A stretch of 64,000 nucleotides of DNA. Origin: Trueperella bialowiezensis. Its GTDB lineage: Bacteria > Actinomycetota > Actinomycetes > Actinomycetales > Actinomycetaceae. Location: positions 248,001-312,000 of the forward strand of contig NZ_LR134476.1 in NCBI RefSeq assembly GCF_900637955.1. The letters are read 5' to 3'. The first letter of the stretch is position 1; every line of letters begins with the position of its first letter. The notes beneath the pieces were generated by a model. The model made no database searches, had not been told where the DNA came from, and was given only the letters and a program-made list of their open reading frames with translations. Below are positions 25,171 through 33,672 of this stretch, one piece after another. A program made the translations under genes and the position numbers.

Positions 25171-27132
25171 TCAGGTGTCGGTTTCGTCGAAGAGCCGCCG
25201 CTGGTTTTCTAGCTCGAGTAACCGCTCGAAAAGTTTGGCCTGCTCGGGCGAATCGGGCGTGGCGCGTTGCACCATGCCCCGCACGTCCGCAATTTGGCGT
25301 GTGATCCCCTGCTTGATCAGTGACATCATGATCCCCCGCACGTAAGGCCACTGCTGATCCGGGTCCGATTCCGGTAGCGGCTCGACGGCGAGTTGGGTGA
25401 TTGCCTGCGCGACGAGGTCATCGGCCTGCGCGAGCACCTGCTCCACAAACCAGCTGGTCGCCTTCGCCTCGAGATCGTCGCTGTGACCTGCTTCTTTGAG
25501 CTGGTCGAGGCGCTGTTTATAGAGCGCGACGCCGCCTGCCGCCCGGATCGCATCGTGGACGGCTTGGTGGGTGGGCACCGTGAAACTCTGCGCGGGTAAA
25601 TCTTGAGCGTTGGCCGCGAGCGCTAAACCGGGCAGTTGCAACATGACTTCGAGGGCTTGGCGTTCCACGCGCGCAACCGGGTCTTTGATCTGGTTGCGCG
25701 GCGGCAGAGGGCTCGCCGGGCGGGTTTCCTCCACCGGGGTGCCATCGGCCCATTCGATCTGTTGGGGAACGCGCGCAGACTGTGCCACCGTCTGGTAAAC
25801 CATTCGTTCGTCCATGCCCAGCCAGCCAGCTAACTCACGCACGTATTCGCCTCGCAAAACCCGATCCCGGATGGAGGCGATCACCGGCGCGGCTGCCCGC
25901 AGGCCCGCCGTGCGGCCTTCGGCAGTGTGCAGGGGCACGCCTTCCAAGATTGATTTGATGACGAACGCAAACAAAGGCTGGCGTGACTCAACGAGGCTAC
26001 GCACGCCCTCGTCTCCGTAGGCCAAGCGCACGTCACACGGATCCAACCCGCCCGGTGAAATCGCGACGAACGTTTGCGCGGCGAAGCTTTGATCCTCCTG
26101 AAAAGCGCGCAAGGCGGCTTTCTTGCCAGCCTCATCGCCGTCAAAAGTGAAAATCACTTCCCCGCCAAAGGCTTTGCCGCCGGCCAACATGACACCGGCG
26201 GCCGGGTTGGCCGTATCGCGCAGCAACCGGCGCACGATCTTCACATGCTCTTCGCCGAATGCCGTGCCGCACGTGGCTACCGCGTGCGGCACGCCCGCCA
26301 GATGAGCGGCCATCACATCGGTATATCCTTCGACGACGACGATCCGCCGATCCCGCGCAATATCCCTCTTCGCCAGGTCGAGCCCGTAGAGCACCTGCGA
26401 CTTCTTGTAGATCATGGTCTCGGGCGTGTTCAAATATTTCGGGCCGTCGCCGTCGCCAAGCTTGCGTGCGCCGAAACCTATCGTGTCGCCAGTGATCGAG
26501 CGGATTGGCCACATGACCCGGCCGCGGAAGCGATCGTACAGGCCTCGGCTGCCCTGCGTGCCCAGCCCGGAGGCACTGATCTCCTTTTCCGTAAACCCGC
26601 TGCGGCGCAGCTCTTTAAGTACGCTATCCCAGGTGTCAGGGGCGTAGCCGACGCGGAAGTGCGCAATCGCGTCAGCATCGAAACCTCGATCGGCGAGCAT
26701 CGCACGCGCCTCTTTCGCCTCGGGTGTAGCAAGCTGACGTACATAAAACTCTTCGGCCACCCGGTGGGCATCAATGAGCCGCGAGCGCGTCACGTCTTTC
26801 TGCCCGCCACCAGCAGGCCTGCTGCCTTCCTCGTATTGCAGCTGCACACCCGTTTTTTCAGCTAGGTATTCCACGGCTTCAACGAACGAGATGTGTTCGA
26901 TGTTCATGATGAACGAGATGACATCTCCGCCTTCGCCGCAGCCGAAGCAGTGCCAGCGGCCCACGTGCGGGCGCACGTTGAACGACGGTGTTTTTTCGTC
27001 ATGGAACGGGCACAGGCCTTTAAGTGAGCCGACTCCTGCGGGTTTGAGAGTGACGTATTGGCTCACCACATCATCGATCCGGGTGCGGTCGCGCACCTCG
27101 TCGATACTCTGCTTTTTGATTAGGCCAGCCAC
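25171..27132 (-). CDS. dnaG: DNA primase
   Basis: 653 residues. It synthesises RNA primers at the replication fork. The N-terminal zinc finger has ligands Cys41, His44, Cys62 and Cys65 (LCPFHDEKTPS, HCFGCGEGG). The Toprim catalytic core shows VVVEGYTDVMA with the conserved Glu and FTFDGDEAGKKA with the DxD metal site. A long C-terminal helicase-binding region follows, ending in a DnaG-type helical tail (LFERLLELENQRRLFDETD). The start is GTG at 27132; TAATAT lies exactly six bases upstream and there is no Shine-Dalgarno sequence, so the message should be leaderless even though dgt lies just upstream on the same strand. Confidence 0.97.
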   Translation of the reverse strand: MAGLIKKQSIDEVRDRTRIDDVVSQYVTLKPAGVGSLKGLCPFHDEKTPSFNVRPHVGRWHCFGCGEGGDVISFIMNIEHISFVEAVEYLAEKTGVQLQYEEGSRPAGGGQKDVTRSRLIDAHRVAEEFYVRQLATPEAKEARAMLADRGFDADAIAHFRVGYAPDTWDSVLKELRRSGFTEKEISASGLGTQGSRGLYDRFRGRVMWPIRSITGDTIGFGARKLGDGDGPKYLNTPETMIYKKSQVLYGLDLAKRDIARDRRIVVVEGYTDVMAAHLAGVPHAVATCGTAFGEEHVKIVRRLLRDTANPAAGVMLAGGKAFGGEVIFTFDGDEAGKKAALRAFQEDQSFAAQTFVAISPGGLDPCDVRLAYGDEGVRSLVESRQPLFAFVIKSILEGVPLHTAEGRTAGLRAAAPVIASIRDRVLRGEYVRELAGWLGMDERMVYQTVAQSARVPQQIEWADGTPVEETRPASPLPPRNQIKDPVARVERQALEVMLQLPGLALAANAQDLPAQSFTVPTHQAVHDAIRAAGGVALYKQRLDQLKEAGHSDDLEAKATSWFVEQVLAQADDLVAQAITQLAVEPLPESDPDQQWPYVRGIMMSLIKQGITRQIADVRGMVQRATPDSPEQAKLFERLLELENQRRLFDETDT

Positions 27133-27138
27133 GCACTC

Positions 27139-27144
27139 ATATTA
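27139..27144 (-). promoter_or_regulatory. -10 box of leaderless dnaG promoter
   Basis: On the minus strand TAATAT, close to the ideal TATAAT, is followed by GAGTGC and the GTG start (six bases). Confidence 0.55.
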
Positions 27145-27208
27145 ACCCCTCGGCGCCGCCCGCGCCGCATGCCTCCACAGAGCCGCCCGCCGCCTCACCA
27201 ATCGGTAG

Positions 27209-28459
27209 TCAGTTGCGGAGCATTCCGCAGTAGGTGGAATGCCACAACCTGGCCGATTGATCGGTGAGCGAAGCTACTTGGTCCACGACGACGCGGAGTT
27301 GGGCGTCTTCGCCGTCGGCCATTTTCCACATTTCCGCTAAATGCGGTTCCAGCCTCTCTACGGGATCTTCCATGATGGCGTCCACAAGATCCATGATGAG
27401 GCTGCGTTCTTCGTAGTAGCGCGGTTCGGTTTCCCGCGGTGCCATAACGAAGTGCACTGCTAAGCCTTTCAAAAACGTGATCTCGGCAAGCGTGTCGCGT
27501 GGAATCGTCACGTCCCCGTTGTAACGCGTGAGCGGCTCGCCCCCAGAGGCTGCCAGGCTCGCTGCGCTGACTGCCCCCACAAACCTTCCGATCAAGTCCG
27601 ACGTGAGATCCTTCAGTTGGGCGAGATCGCGCAGCGTACCGGAATATTCGGCAGGCCATGAGTGCATCGTGAACAGCCTGCCGGCCGCAGCTTCGAGCTC
27701 GGACGCAGAAACGGCGTCGCCATACCAGTTCAAAGTGGATTCGACGACGGCGGTAACCTGCCCTTCGCGATCAGCCAGAAACTCTGCGGGGCGCAGCGCC
27801 CCGCGCACAATGGAATCTTCCAGATCGTGTACTGAATAGGCGATGTCGTCTGCCAAATCCATCATCTGCGCTTCGGCGCACTGGCGGTTTTCCGGTGCGC
27901 CGCTACGCGCCCACGCAAACGCCGGCTCATCCGAGGCGTAGAAACCAAACTTGCGCTGGCTCTTCCCGGCAGGCGCCTGCCCGTTCGCCCACGGGTACTT
28001 AATCGCCGCGTCGGTGGCCGCGCGCGTGAGATTCAGCCCGGCCGGGCGGGCGTCGTCGTGAAAACGTTTCGGCTCCAGCCGAGTGAGGATACGTAACGTC
28101 TGCGCGTTGCCCTCGAAACCGCCGATGCCAGATGCGATGTCGTTGAGCGCCCGCTCGCCGTTGTGACCGAACGGCGGGTGACCAATATCATGAGCTAGGC
28201 ATGCGCTTTCCACCAGATCCTGGTCGGCACCCAAGTTTTTCGCGAGAGACCTGCCCACCTGTGCTACCTCGAGTGAATGCGTGAGCCGCGTGCGAATAAA
28301 ATCGTTCGACTCCGGGCCCAACACCTGCGTTTTCGCGCCCAAACGGCGCAGGGCAGACGAATGAAGCACCCGCGCCCGATCCCGTTCGAAATCCGTGCGC
28401 GAGGGACTCTTCGACGCCTCCGGCGCCCATCTAGCCGTGTCAAAACTCGAGTAACTCAC
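27209..28459 (-). CDS. dgt: dGTP triphosphohydrolase-like HD protein
   Basis: 416 residues of the HD superfamily. The metal site is visible in RTRLTHSLEVAQ (first His) and CLAHDIGHPPFGHNGE (His-Asp pair and following His), with a further Asp in MMDLADDIAYSVHDLED. Family members split dNTPs to nucleoside and triphosphate and influence dNTP pools. The start is GTG at 28459 with TATGGT six bases upstream and no ribosome site. It precedes dnaG on the same strand, a common actinobacterial order, and is divergent from the GH13-like gene. Confidence 0.95.
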   Translation of the reverse strand: MSYSSFDTARWAPEASKSPSRTDFERDRARVLHSSALRRLGAKTQVLGPESNDFIRTRLTHSLEVAQVGRSLAKNLGADQDLVESACLAHDIGHPPFGHNGERALNDIASGIGGFEGNAQTLRILTRLEPKRFHDDARPAGLNLTRAATDAAIKYPWANGQAPAGKSQRKFGFYASDEPAFAWARSGAPENRQCAEAQMMDLADDIAYSVHDLEDSIVRGALRPAEFLADREGQVTAVVESTLNWYGDAVSASELEAAAGRLFTMHSWPAEYSGTLRDLAQLKDLTSDLIGRFVGAVSAASLAASGGEPLTRYNGDVTIPRDTLAEITFLKGLAVHFVMAPRETEPRYYEERSLIMDLVDAIMEDPVERLEPHLAEMWKMADGEDAQLRVVVDQVASLTDQSARLWHSTYCGMLRN

Positions 28460-28465
28460 GAATTA

Positions 28466-28491
28466 ACCATACCCGCCTTACATGGCACAAT
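28466..28491. promoter_or_regulatory. Divergent promoters of dgt and the GH13-like gene
   Basis: On the minus strand TATGGT (28466-28471) lies six bases before the dgt GTG start. On the plus strand CACAAT (28486-28491) lies seven bases before a GTG at 28499. The two boxes are 14 bases apart, so the two polymerase sites would collide. Confidence 0.45.
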
Positions 28492-28498
28492 AAGGAAC

Positions 28499-29563
28499 GT
28501 GGTTGTACGAGGTGTTGATAAAGTCGCGTCCACGTCCATGACGCTCCTCTACCAGGCCCCGGCATCCGCCGGACCGTGGCGAGACCGCCACCTGTGGTAT
28601 CAGACTGCGCCAAGCGAAGTACCTAACACAGCTAGCGCACTCGAGCTTATTTCTGGGCTTGCACGGGTTGGCATGCACGTGGTCACACTGCCGGCGATCG
28701 CTGCCGACGCCGATCCGCGCTACGTCTCATCCGTCAGTGCACACGCAAAGCGACGCGGAATCGCCGTCATTCCCAACATTGGCAGCGGCGTGCTGGCCGC
28801 CCGGGGGCACGATGACATGAGCATCGGCGAACGATTCGGCGTACTCGAGGACTGGTTCGACAAGGGTGCACGCGGCGTCGAACTCGGCCGGGATAACATC
28901 GCTGCCACACATTCAGATGGCGCGCACGAGCACAGCGGGTGGAACGTGCGCGAACTGCAAGCATGGATGCAGTACCGCCATCCCGACTCAATACTCTCAA
29001 TCTCTCTGCGCGCCGATTCGTTCGACTCTGTCAGCGAACACGCCCTCGAAGACTTTTTCGACGTGCTCCGTTTCGACATAACCGGTGCCACGCCGCTGAC
29101 CGCGAGCAACTACTTCCACCAAACCGCCATGTCTTTCCAGCTCTACCGCGCTGCCGGAGCGCTACCCGCCTGGAATGCCACGTGGAATGTTCTCAATAAT
29201 ATTTCCGGGCGGATATCTCAGTCCGGGCTCGCACTTGCCACGATTTTCTTGCCGGGCATTGTTCATTTTGAAAAGGACGTCGTCGGCGCGGGGCCGTCCA
29301 CCCGCCACGCCATGCGGATGCGCGATTCTCTCGGCCTGCACAAGGCGCATCTGTTGATCGACGATTCCAAGGCCGCCGACGGTTTTATTCAGCTCACCAC
29401 CGAACGCGCCGACATGCTCATCAACTTCGGCCCGCACCACTACGAGATTCCAAACGACGGGCGCGTGCTCATGTCGTCGATGATCGCGCTTCCCGAACGC
29501 GGGCCGAACTTGCTCGTGCCGCCCGGCGAGGTGGCGTGGATCAGGCGTACAAGCAGCTTCTAG
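28499..29563 (+). CDS. GH13 alpha-glucosidase-like protein lacking catalytic residues
   Basis: About 354 residues. The order of motifs follows a shortened GH13 barrel. GPWRDRHLWYQTAP corresponds to the usual WWRDAVIYQIYP. DPRYVSSVSAHAKRRGIAVI corresponds to DPxFGxxxDFxxLVxxAHxRGIKVI. VLEDWFDKGARGVELGRDN corresponds to the segment with GVDGFRxD, and a C-terminal beta domain (ADMLINFGPHHYEIPNDG) matches the usual vvLNFS region. The nucleophile position has Gly (GVELG), no clear acid/base Glu is seen, and the NHD motif is absent, so hydrolysis is unlikely. The start is uncertain: GTG 28499 (leaderless type) or ATG 28538. Its role may be carbohydrate sensing or binding. Confidence 0.7.
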   Translation: MVVRGVDKVASTSMTLLYQAPASAGPWRDRHLWYQTAPSEVPNTASALELISGLARVGMHVVTLPAIAADADPRYVSSVSAHAKRRGIAVIPNIGSGVLAARGHDDMSIGERFGVLEDWFDKGARGVELGRDNIAATHSDGAHEHSGWNVRELQAWMQYRHPDSILSISLRADSFDSVSEHALEDFFDVLRFDITGATPLTASNYFHQTAMSFQLYRAAGALPAWNATWNVLNNISGRISQSGLALATIFLPGIVHFEKDVVGAGPSTRHAMRMRDSLGLHKAHLLIDDSKAADGFIQLTTERADMLINFGPHHYEIPNDGRVLMSSMIALPERGPNLLVPPGEVAWIRRTSSF

Positions 29564-29578
29564 CAGGCTCTTGGCGTA

Positions 29579-30883
29579 CTAGCCGCCGGAGATTCCCAGC
29601 TCCGCCTGATGAATCTGGGCGCGTTGCTCGGCCGACAGTTCATGAGAATCTAACCAGAACTCGGGTAAGTGGGGGCGCTTTTCCCCGCCAGCTCGCCCGC
29701 GCGGACCTTCCGCAGCAACCGGATAGGGCTGACTCAGATCCAGGCGCGCCAGCTGGCCGCGCAGATCGTCAAGCGAGTCCACCAAGCCCAGATCGCGGCG
29801 GGCCTGCCCGCCGATCGCAAAACCGCGCATGTACCAGCCCACGTGCTTGCGCATCTCTCGCATCGCACGGCGCTCGTCGCGGAAATGATCGATGGACAGC
29901 TCGGCATGCCGGACGATCACCTCGGCCACCTGGCCTAAGCTCGGCTTGTATCGCAGGTCAGACCCGTGTGCGGCGGCTACCAGGTCATAGAACAACCACG
30001 GGCGCCCTTGGCAGCCACGCCCAACGACGACGCCGTCCGCCCCAGTTTGCGCCACAAGTGCGGCCGCGTCTTCGGCCTCGAACACGTCTCCATTGCCGAA
30101 AACAGGCAGCTCGGTCATCTCCTTAAGTTCGCCGATCACATCCCAGCGGGCGTGGCCCGAATAATGCTGAGCCATAGTCCGGGCGTGCAAGGTGAGTGCC
30201 GCGATTCCGGCGTCTTCACACATGCGTGTGACGTCCCGGAAGGTTTCGTGCTCGTCGTCGATACCAATCCGAAACTTGGCTGTGACAGGTACAAGCCCGC
30301 CGGAGGCTTCCTGTGCGGCGCTGACGGAGGCTTCCACGATCTGCGCGAACAAGTCGTGTTTCCACGGCAGCGCTGATCCGCCACCCTTGCGAGTAACTTT
30401 CGGAACCGGGCAGCCGAAATTGAGGTCGATGTGGTCGGCCCAGCCGTTGCCAACCAGTAAGCGTACTGATTCTGCAACCGCGGCCGGCGCCACCCCGTAC
30501 AGCTGGATCGAGCGTACGGGATCGCCCATGTCCGGTTCGATCATCCGCATGGTCTCCGGGGTTTGCTCGATCAGTGCCCGCGAGGTGATCATTTCGCACA
30601 CATACAGGCCTGTGGGTGCGTAACTGCCTGGCCGCTCGTAACGCACCGGCTGCCCGCTATTGTGTGCCTTCACGTCTGCCAGAGCGCGCTCACCAAATTC
30701 GCGGCACAGCTGGCGAAACGGCGGGTTCGTTACCCCTGCCATCGGAGCGAGCATGACGGGCGTGCCCAGGGTAAGAGCGCCGATCCGAACGGTCGGCGTG
30801 CCCTCCTGCACCCCAGTCGCACGCGGTGGCGCCTCCGGGAACTCTCCGCGCCGGCTGCGCGGCTTCGTACCGCCTGCGCTCAC
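29579..30883 (-). CDS. dus: tRNA-dihydrouridine synthase (DusB-type)
   Basis: 434 residues. An FMN-binding TIM barrel reduces uridines in tRNA D-loops. LAPMAGVTNPPFRQLCREFG starts the barrel, LNFGCPVPKVTRKGGGSAL holds the catalytic Cys, TAKFRIGIDD and LHARTMAQHYSG contact FMN and RNA, and DGVVVGRGCQGRPWLF closes the phosphate site. An insertion of about 30 residues follows the first motif (ALADVKAHNSGQPVRYERPG) before the expected CEMITSRAL, and there are Arg/Pro-rich extensions at both ends. It overlaps the upstream yibE/F-type gene by four bases. Confidence 0.95.
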   Translation of the reverse strand: MSAGGTKPRSRRGEFPEAPPRATGVQEGTPTVRIGALTLGTPVMLAPMAGVTNPPFRQLCREFGERALADVKAHNSGQPVRYERPGSYAPTGLYVCEMITSRALIEQTPETMRMIEPDMGDPVRSIQLYGVAPAAVAESVRLLVGNGWADHIDLNFGCPVPKVTRKGGGSALPWKHDLFAQIVEASVSAAQEASGGLVPVTAKFRIGIDDEHETFRDVTRMCEDAGIAALTLHARTMAQHYSGHARWDVIGELKEMTELPVFGNGDVFEAEDAAALVAQTGADGVVVGRGCQGRPWLFYDLVAAAHGSDLRYKPSLGQVAEVIVRHAELSIDHFRDERRAMREMRKHVGWYMRGFAIGGQARRDLGLVDSLDDLRGQLARLDLSQPYPVAAEGPRGRAGGEKRPHLPEFWLDSHELSAEQRAQIHQAELGISGG

Positions 30884-32040
30884 TCGTCGCTCACCTGCTT
30901 AGCCGGCGCGACCGGAGCGAGCCAAGTGGCGATCAACGTGGTCATCGGAATTGCGAGCACGAGCCCGATGGAGGCCACGAGCGTGCGCACCACTTCTTCC
31001 GCGATCTGACCCACCGTCATCAAATCCAAAAAGCCGCGATCCACGAGCGCCGCGCTCATGAGCAATGGCAAGGACGTGCCCACGTACGCAAAAGCGAGCG
31101 TATACACGGTCGAAGCAATGTGATCGCGCCCGATCACCATGCCCTGCCGGAAAATCCGCCGCCTGCTGGCCTGCGGATTCGCAGAATGCAACTCCCAAAC
31201 AGTCGATACCTGGGTGATCGTCACATCGTTGAGTGCGCCCAGTCCGGCCAGCACGATGCCGGTCAGCAGAATATGTCGCATGTCGAGATAGCCCAGTTCG
31301 CCGTAGAGCGTGCGGGCGTCATCGGACAGCGTGCCCGTCAGTTTGGTGGCCCCCACCGCCCACACTGCCAGCAAGCCAGTGATGACGAGGCCCGCGAAGG
31401 TGCCGAGCACCGCCGTCGTCGTGCGAATTGACACCCCGTGGGCCAAATAAATGGAGGAAAACATCATGGCCGACGCGCCCACCATGACCACAAGCCGGGG
31501 ATCTTCGCCGACCATGAGCGCAGGCAACATGAACGCGCCCACGACGGCCAGCGAAGCGCCCAAACCAAGCAGCGCGGCCAAGCCCTTGATGCGGGCCACC
31601 GCGAGCACAACGATCACGTACAGCGCCAGCAACGCAATGAGGGGCACTCCTCGCACAAAGTCCACGAAAATGTATGGAGTCCCCGTATCGAGCGCCGCGG
31701 GGTTGAACATGGCCTTAATCGTGTCGCCCTCGCTCAGCCCGTTACCCACCACGTCGAACGGTACGTGTACCGGCACCTCGACCCCGGACACCTCCATGTG
31801 GACCGGGGTCTGGCCAAGCTCGTCCGTCTGCCCGATCGACGTGATCTTGCCGGTGGCCATTTCGACCCCAGAATCAAGCAACTGAACCGAGCCGACAGGC
31901 GTGCTCCCCCGCGGCCATAGAGCGATCAGGCCGGCGATCGTGGCAACCGCAAGCGGCACCACGATCGCCGCCAAAATCAGCTGAACCCGGCGCCGATCCT
32001 TCGGTGCCAGATTCAGCCGACCAGAACCGTGAGCGCCCAC
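30880..32040 (-). CDS. YibE/F family membrane protein
   Basis: 386 residues with about eight membrane helices. One N-terminal helix is followed by an extracytoplasmic beta domain (GKITSIGQTDELG, VEVPVHVPFDVVGNGLSEG), then the helical YibE/F domain (LGALNDVTITQVSTVWELH is a family hallmark). The function is unknown; the topology suggests a transporter or channel. The start is GTG and shares one base with the glyS stop (TAGTG), and its stop overlaps the dus start, so glyS, this gene and dus form one operon. Confidence 0.9.
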   Translation of the reverse strand: MGAHGSGRLNLAPKDRRRVQLILAAIVVPLAVATIAGLIALWPRGSTPVGSVQLLDSGVEMATGKITSIGQTDELGQTPVHMEVSGVEVPVHVPFDVVGNGLSEGDTIKAMFNPAALDTGTPYIFVDFVRGVPLIALLALYVIVVLAVARIKGLAALLGLGASLAVVGAFMLPALMVGEDPRLVVMVGASAMMFSSIYLAHGVSIRTTTAVLGTFAGLVITGLLAVWAVGATKLTGTLSDDARTLYGELGYLDMRHILLTGIVLAGLGALNDVTITQVSTVWELHSANPQASRRRIFRQGMVIGRDHIASTVYTLAFAYVGTSLPLLMSAALVDRGFLDLMTVGQIAEEVVRTLVASIGLVLAIPMTTLIATWLAPVAPAKQVSDE

Positions 32041-33434
32041 TAGCAGCCCAACAGTTTCTCAGCGAGGTAACCCTTGACCTCGCCCACCGGGATGCGCACC
32101 TGTTCCATCGAGTCGCGGTCGCGGATCGTCACCGCGCCGTCGTCAAGCGAATCGAAATCGACGGTGATGCAGAACGGCGTGCCGATCTCGTCCTGACGGC
32201 GGTAGCGGCGGCCGACTGCACCGGCGTCGTCGAACTCGACGTTCCAGTACTGGCGCAACTCTGCGGCAAGTTCCTTCGCCATCGGCGAGAGCTTGTCCGA
32301 ACGCGACAGCGGGAGAACCGCCGCCTTGACCGGCGCAAGGCGCGGATCGAGCTTGAGCAGCACGCGCTTATCGACCCCGCCCTTCGTGTTCGGCGCCTCA
32401 TCCTCCGCGTAGGCGTCCACGAGAAACGCCATGAGCGAGCGGGTCAGACCAGCAGACGGTTCGATGACGAACGGCGTGTAACGCTCGCCGGTCTGCTGAT
32501 CGAAATACTCCAGCTTCTTACCCGACGCCTGCGAATGCGCACTCAGATCGTAGTCCGTACGGTTGGCGATACCTTCCAGCTCGCCGAACTCGTTGTTTTG
32601 GAAGCCGAAACGATATTCGATGTCCACCGTGCGCTTCGAATAGTGCGAGAGCTTCTCCTGCGGATGTTCGTAAAGGCGCAGGTTATCCGGGTTAATGCCG
32701 AGGTCGGTGTACCAAGCCAGCCGCTCGTCAATCCAGGTTTGGTGCCATTCCTCATCCGTGCCCGGCGGTACGAAGAACTGGATCTCCATCTGCTCAAACT
32801 CGCGGGTACGGAAAATGAAATTACCCGGCGTGATTTCGTTACGGAAGGACTTGCCCGTCTGGCCAATACCAAACGGCGGCTTCATCCGCGCGGACGTCAT
32901 GACGTTCGCAAAGTTAACAAAAATACCCTGAGCAGTTTCTGGGCGCAGGTAGTGTAGCCCGGCTTCGTCGTCGACCGGCCCCAGGAACGTCTTGAGCAGG
33001 CCGGAAAAGGCGCGTGGTTCCGTCCACTGGCCGCGGGTGCCACAGTTCGGGCACGGCACGTCGGCCATATCGACGTCGGCTTCTGCGACGTCGTTCTTCG
33101 CCGCGTAGATTTCTTTCAGCTCGTCTTCACGCAGGCGCTTGTGGCAGCTCAAGCATTCCGTCAACGGGTCCGTGAATGTGTCCACGTGCCCGGAGACTTC
33201 CCACACTTTGCGTGGCAAAATGATCGACGAGTCGAGGCCCACGATGTCTGGGCGTCCTTGCACGTTGCGTTTCCACCACTGCCGCTTAATGTTTTCCTTG
33301 AGCTCCACGCCAAGCGGACCGTAGTCCCAGGCAGAACGCGAACCTCCATAGATTTCGCCCGACTGGTACACGAAGCCGCGGCGCTTAGCGAGGTTAATAA
33401 CTTGATCGAGACGCGAAGGTGCCGGTTTGGCCAC
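32040..33434 (-). CDS. glyS: Glycyl-tRNA synthetase (class II, homodimeric)
   Basis: 464 residues. It charges tRNA-Gly. The family elements are clear: [20 protein letters not shown] at the N-terminus, class II motif 2 in [20 protein letters not shown], motif 3 in [14 protein letters not shown], a zinc-binding insertion ([13 protein letters not shown]) and a C-terminal anticodon-binding domain ending [14 protein letters not shown]. The start is GTG at 33434 with AGGAAAGGAG upstream; the open frame continues further upstream but runs through leader hairpins and is not coding. First gene of the glyS-yibE/F-dus operon. Confidence 0.96.
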   Translation of the reverse strand: MAKPAPSRLDQVINLAKRRGFVYQSGEIYGGSRSAWDYGPLGVELKENIKRQWWKRNVQGRPDIVGLDSSIILPRKVWEVSGHVDTFTDPLTECLSCHKRLREDELKEIYAAKNDVAEADVDMADVPCPNCGTRGQWTEPRAFSGLLKTFLGPVDDEAGLHYLRPETAQGIFVNFANVMTSARMKPPFGIGQTGKSFRNEITPGNFIFRTREFEQMEIQFFVPPGTDEEWHQTWIDERLAWYTDLGINPDNLRLYEHPQEKLSHYSKRTVDIEYRFGFQNNEFGELEGIANRTDYDLSAHSQASGKKLEYFDQQTGERYTPFVIEPSAGLTRSLMAFLVDAYAEDEAPNTKGGVDKRVLLKLDPRLAPVKAAVLPLSRSDKLSPMAKELAAELRQYWNVEFDDAGAVGRRYRRQDEIGTPFCITVDFDSLDDGAVTIRDRDSMEQVRIPVGEVKGYLAEKLLGC

Positions 33435-33453
33435 TGTTTCGCTCCTTTCCTCA

Positions 33454-33518
33454 CCGCATCTGGATGATGCGGACGAACTTCCCGCGACTGGCTGCCGCGG
33501 TTCACCGGAAACCCGGTG
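33454..33518 (-). promoter_or_regulatory. Structured leader of glyS with three hairpins
   Basis: Three perfect hairpins follow each other just before the glyS ribosome site: CCGCATC/GATGCGG with a 5-base loop (33454-33472), CCGCG/CGCGG (33482-33500) and CACCGG/CCGGTG (33503-33518). The words GGTGAACCGCG and TTCGTCC on the minus strand recall the end of a T-box, but the UGGN bulge and a specifier loop are not seen. It may be an mRNA regulatory element. Confidence 0.35.
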
Positions 33519-33646
33519 GCCTAGTGCCGTAAATACGACACCGCCCATTCTAGGGAAGATAACGACGACGTCCCACAAACGCCGCGTGGGACGAGTCACT
33601 TAGCGCGTGTGTCGCCGAAAGCAAGGCCATCCTTACATAAATTAGT

Positions 33647-33661
33647 TGACAATAATTCTCA
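33647..33661 (+). promoter_or_regulatory. Zur-type operator upstream of znuA
   Basis: TGACAATAATTCTCA fits the 7-1-7 palindrome TGAnAATnATTnTCA bound by Fur-family zinc regulators. TTGACA (33646-33651) could serve as -35, with GAGAAT 17 bases on as -10, so the bound regulator would block polymerase. The operon's last gene encodes a Fur-family protein, giving feedback control. Confidence 0.7.
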
Positions 33662-33672
33662 TTAAGGTGAGA

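Noticed and set aside
33460-33520. Classical glycine T-box upstream of glyS
   Set aside because: The bulge reads TGAA rather than TGGN, and no stem I with a glycine specifier can be laid out. Kept only as a structured leader.
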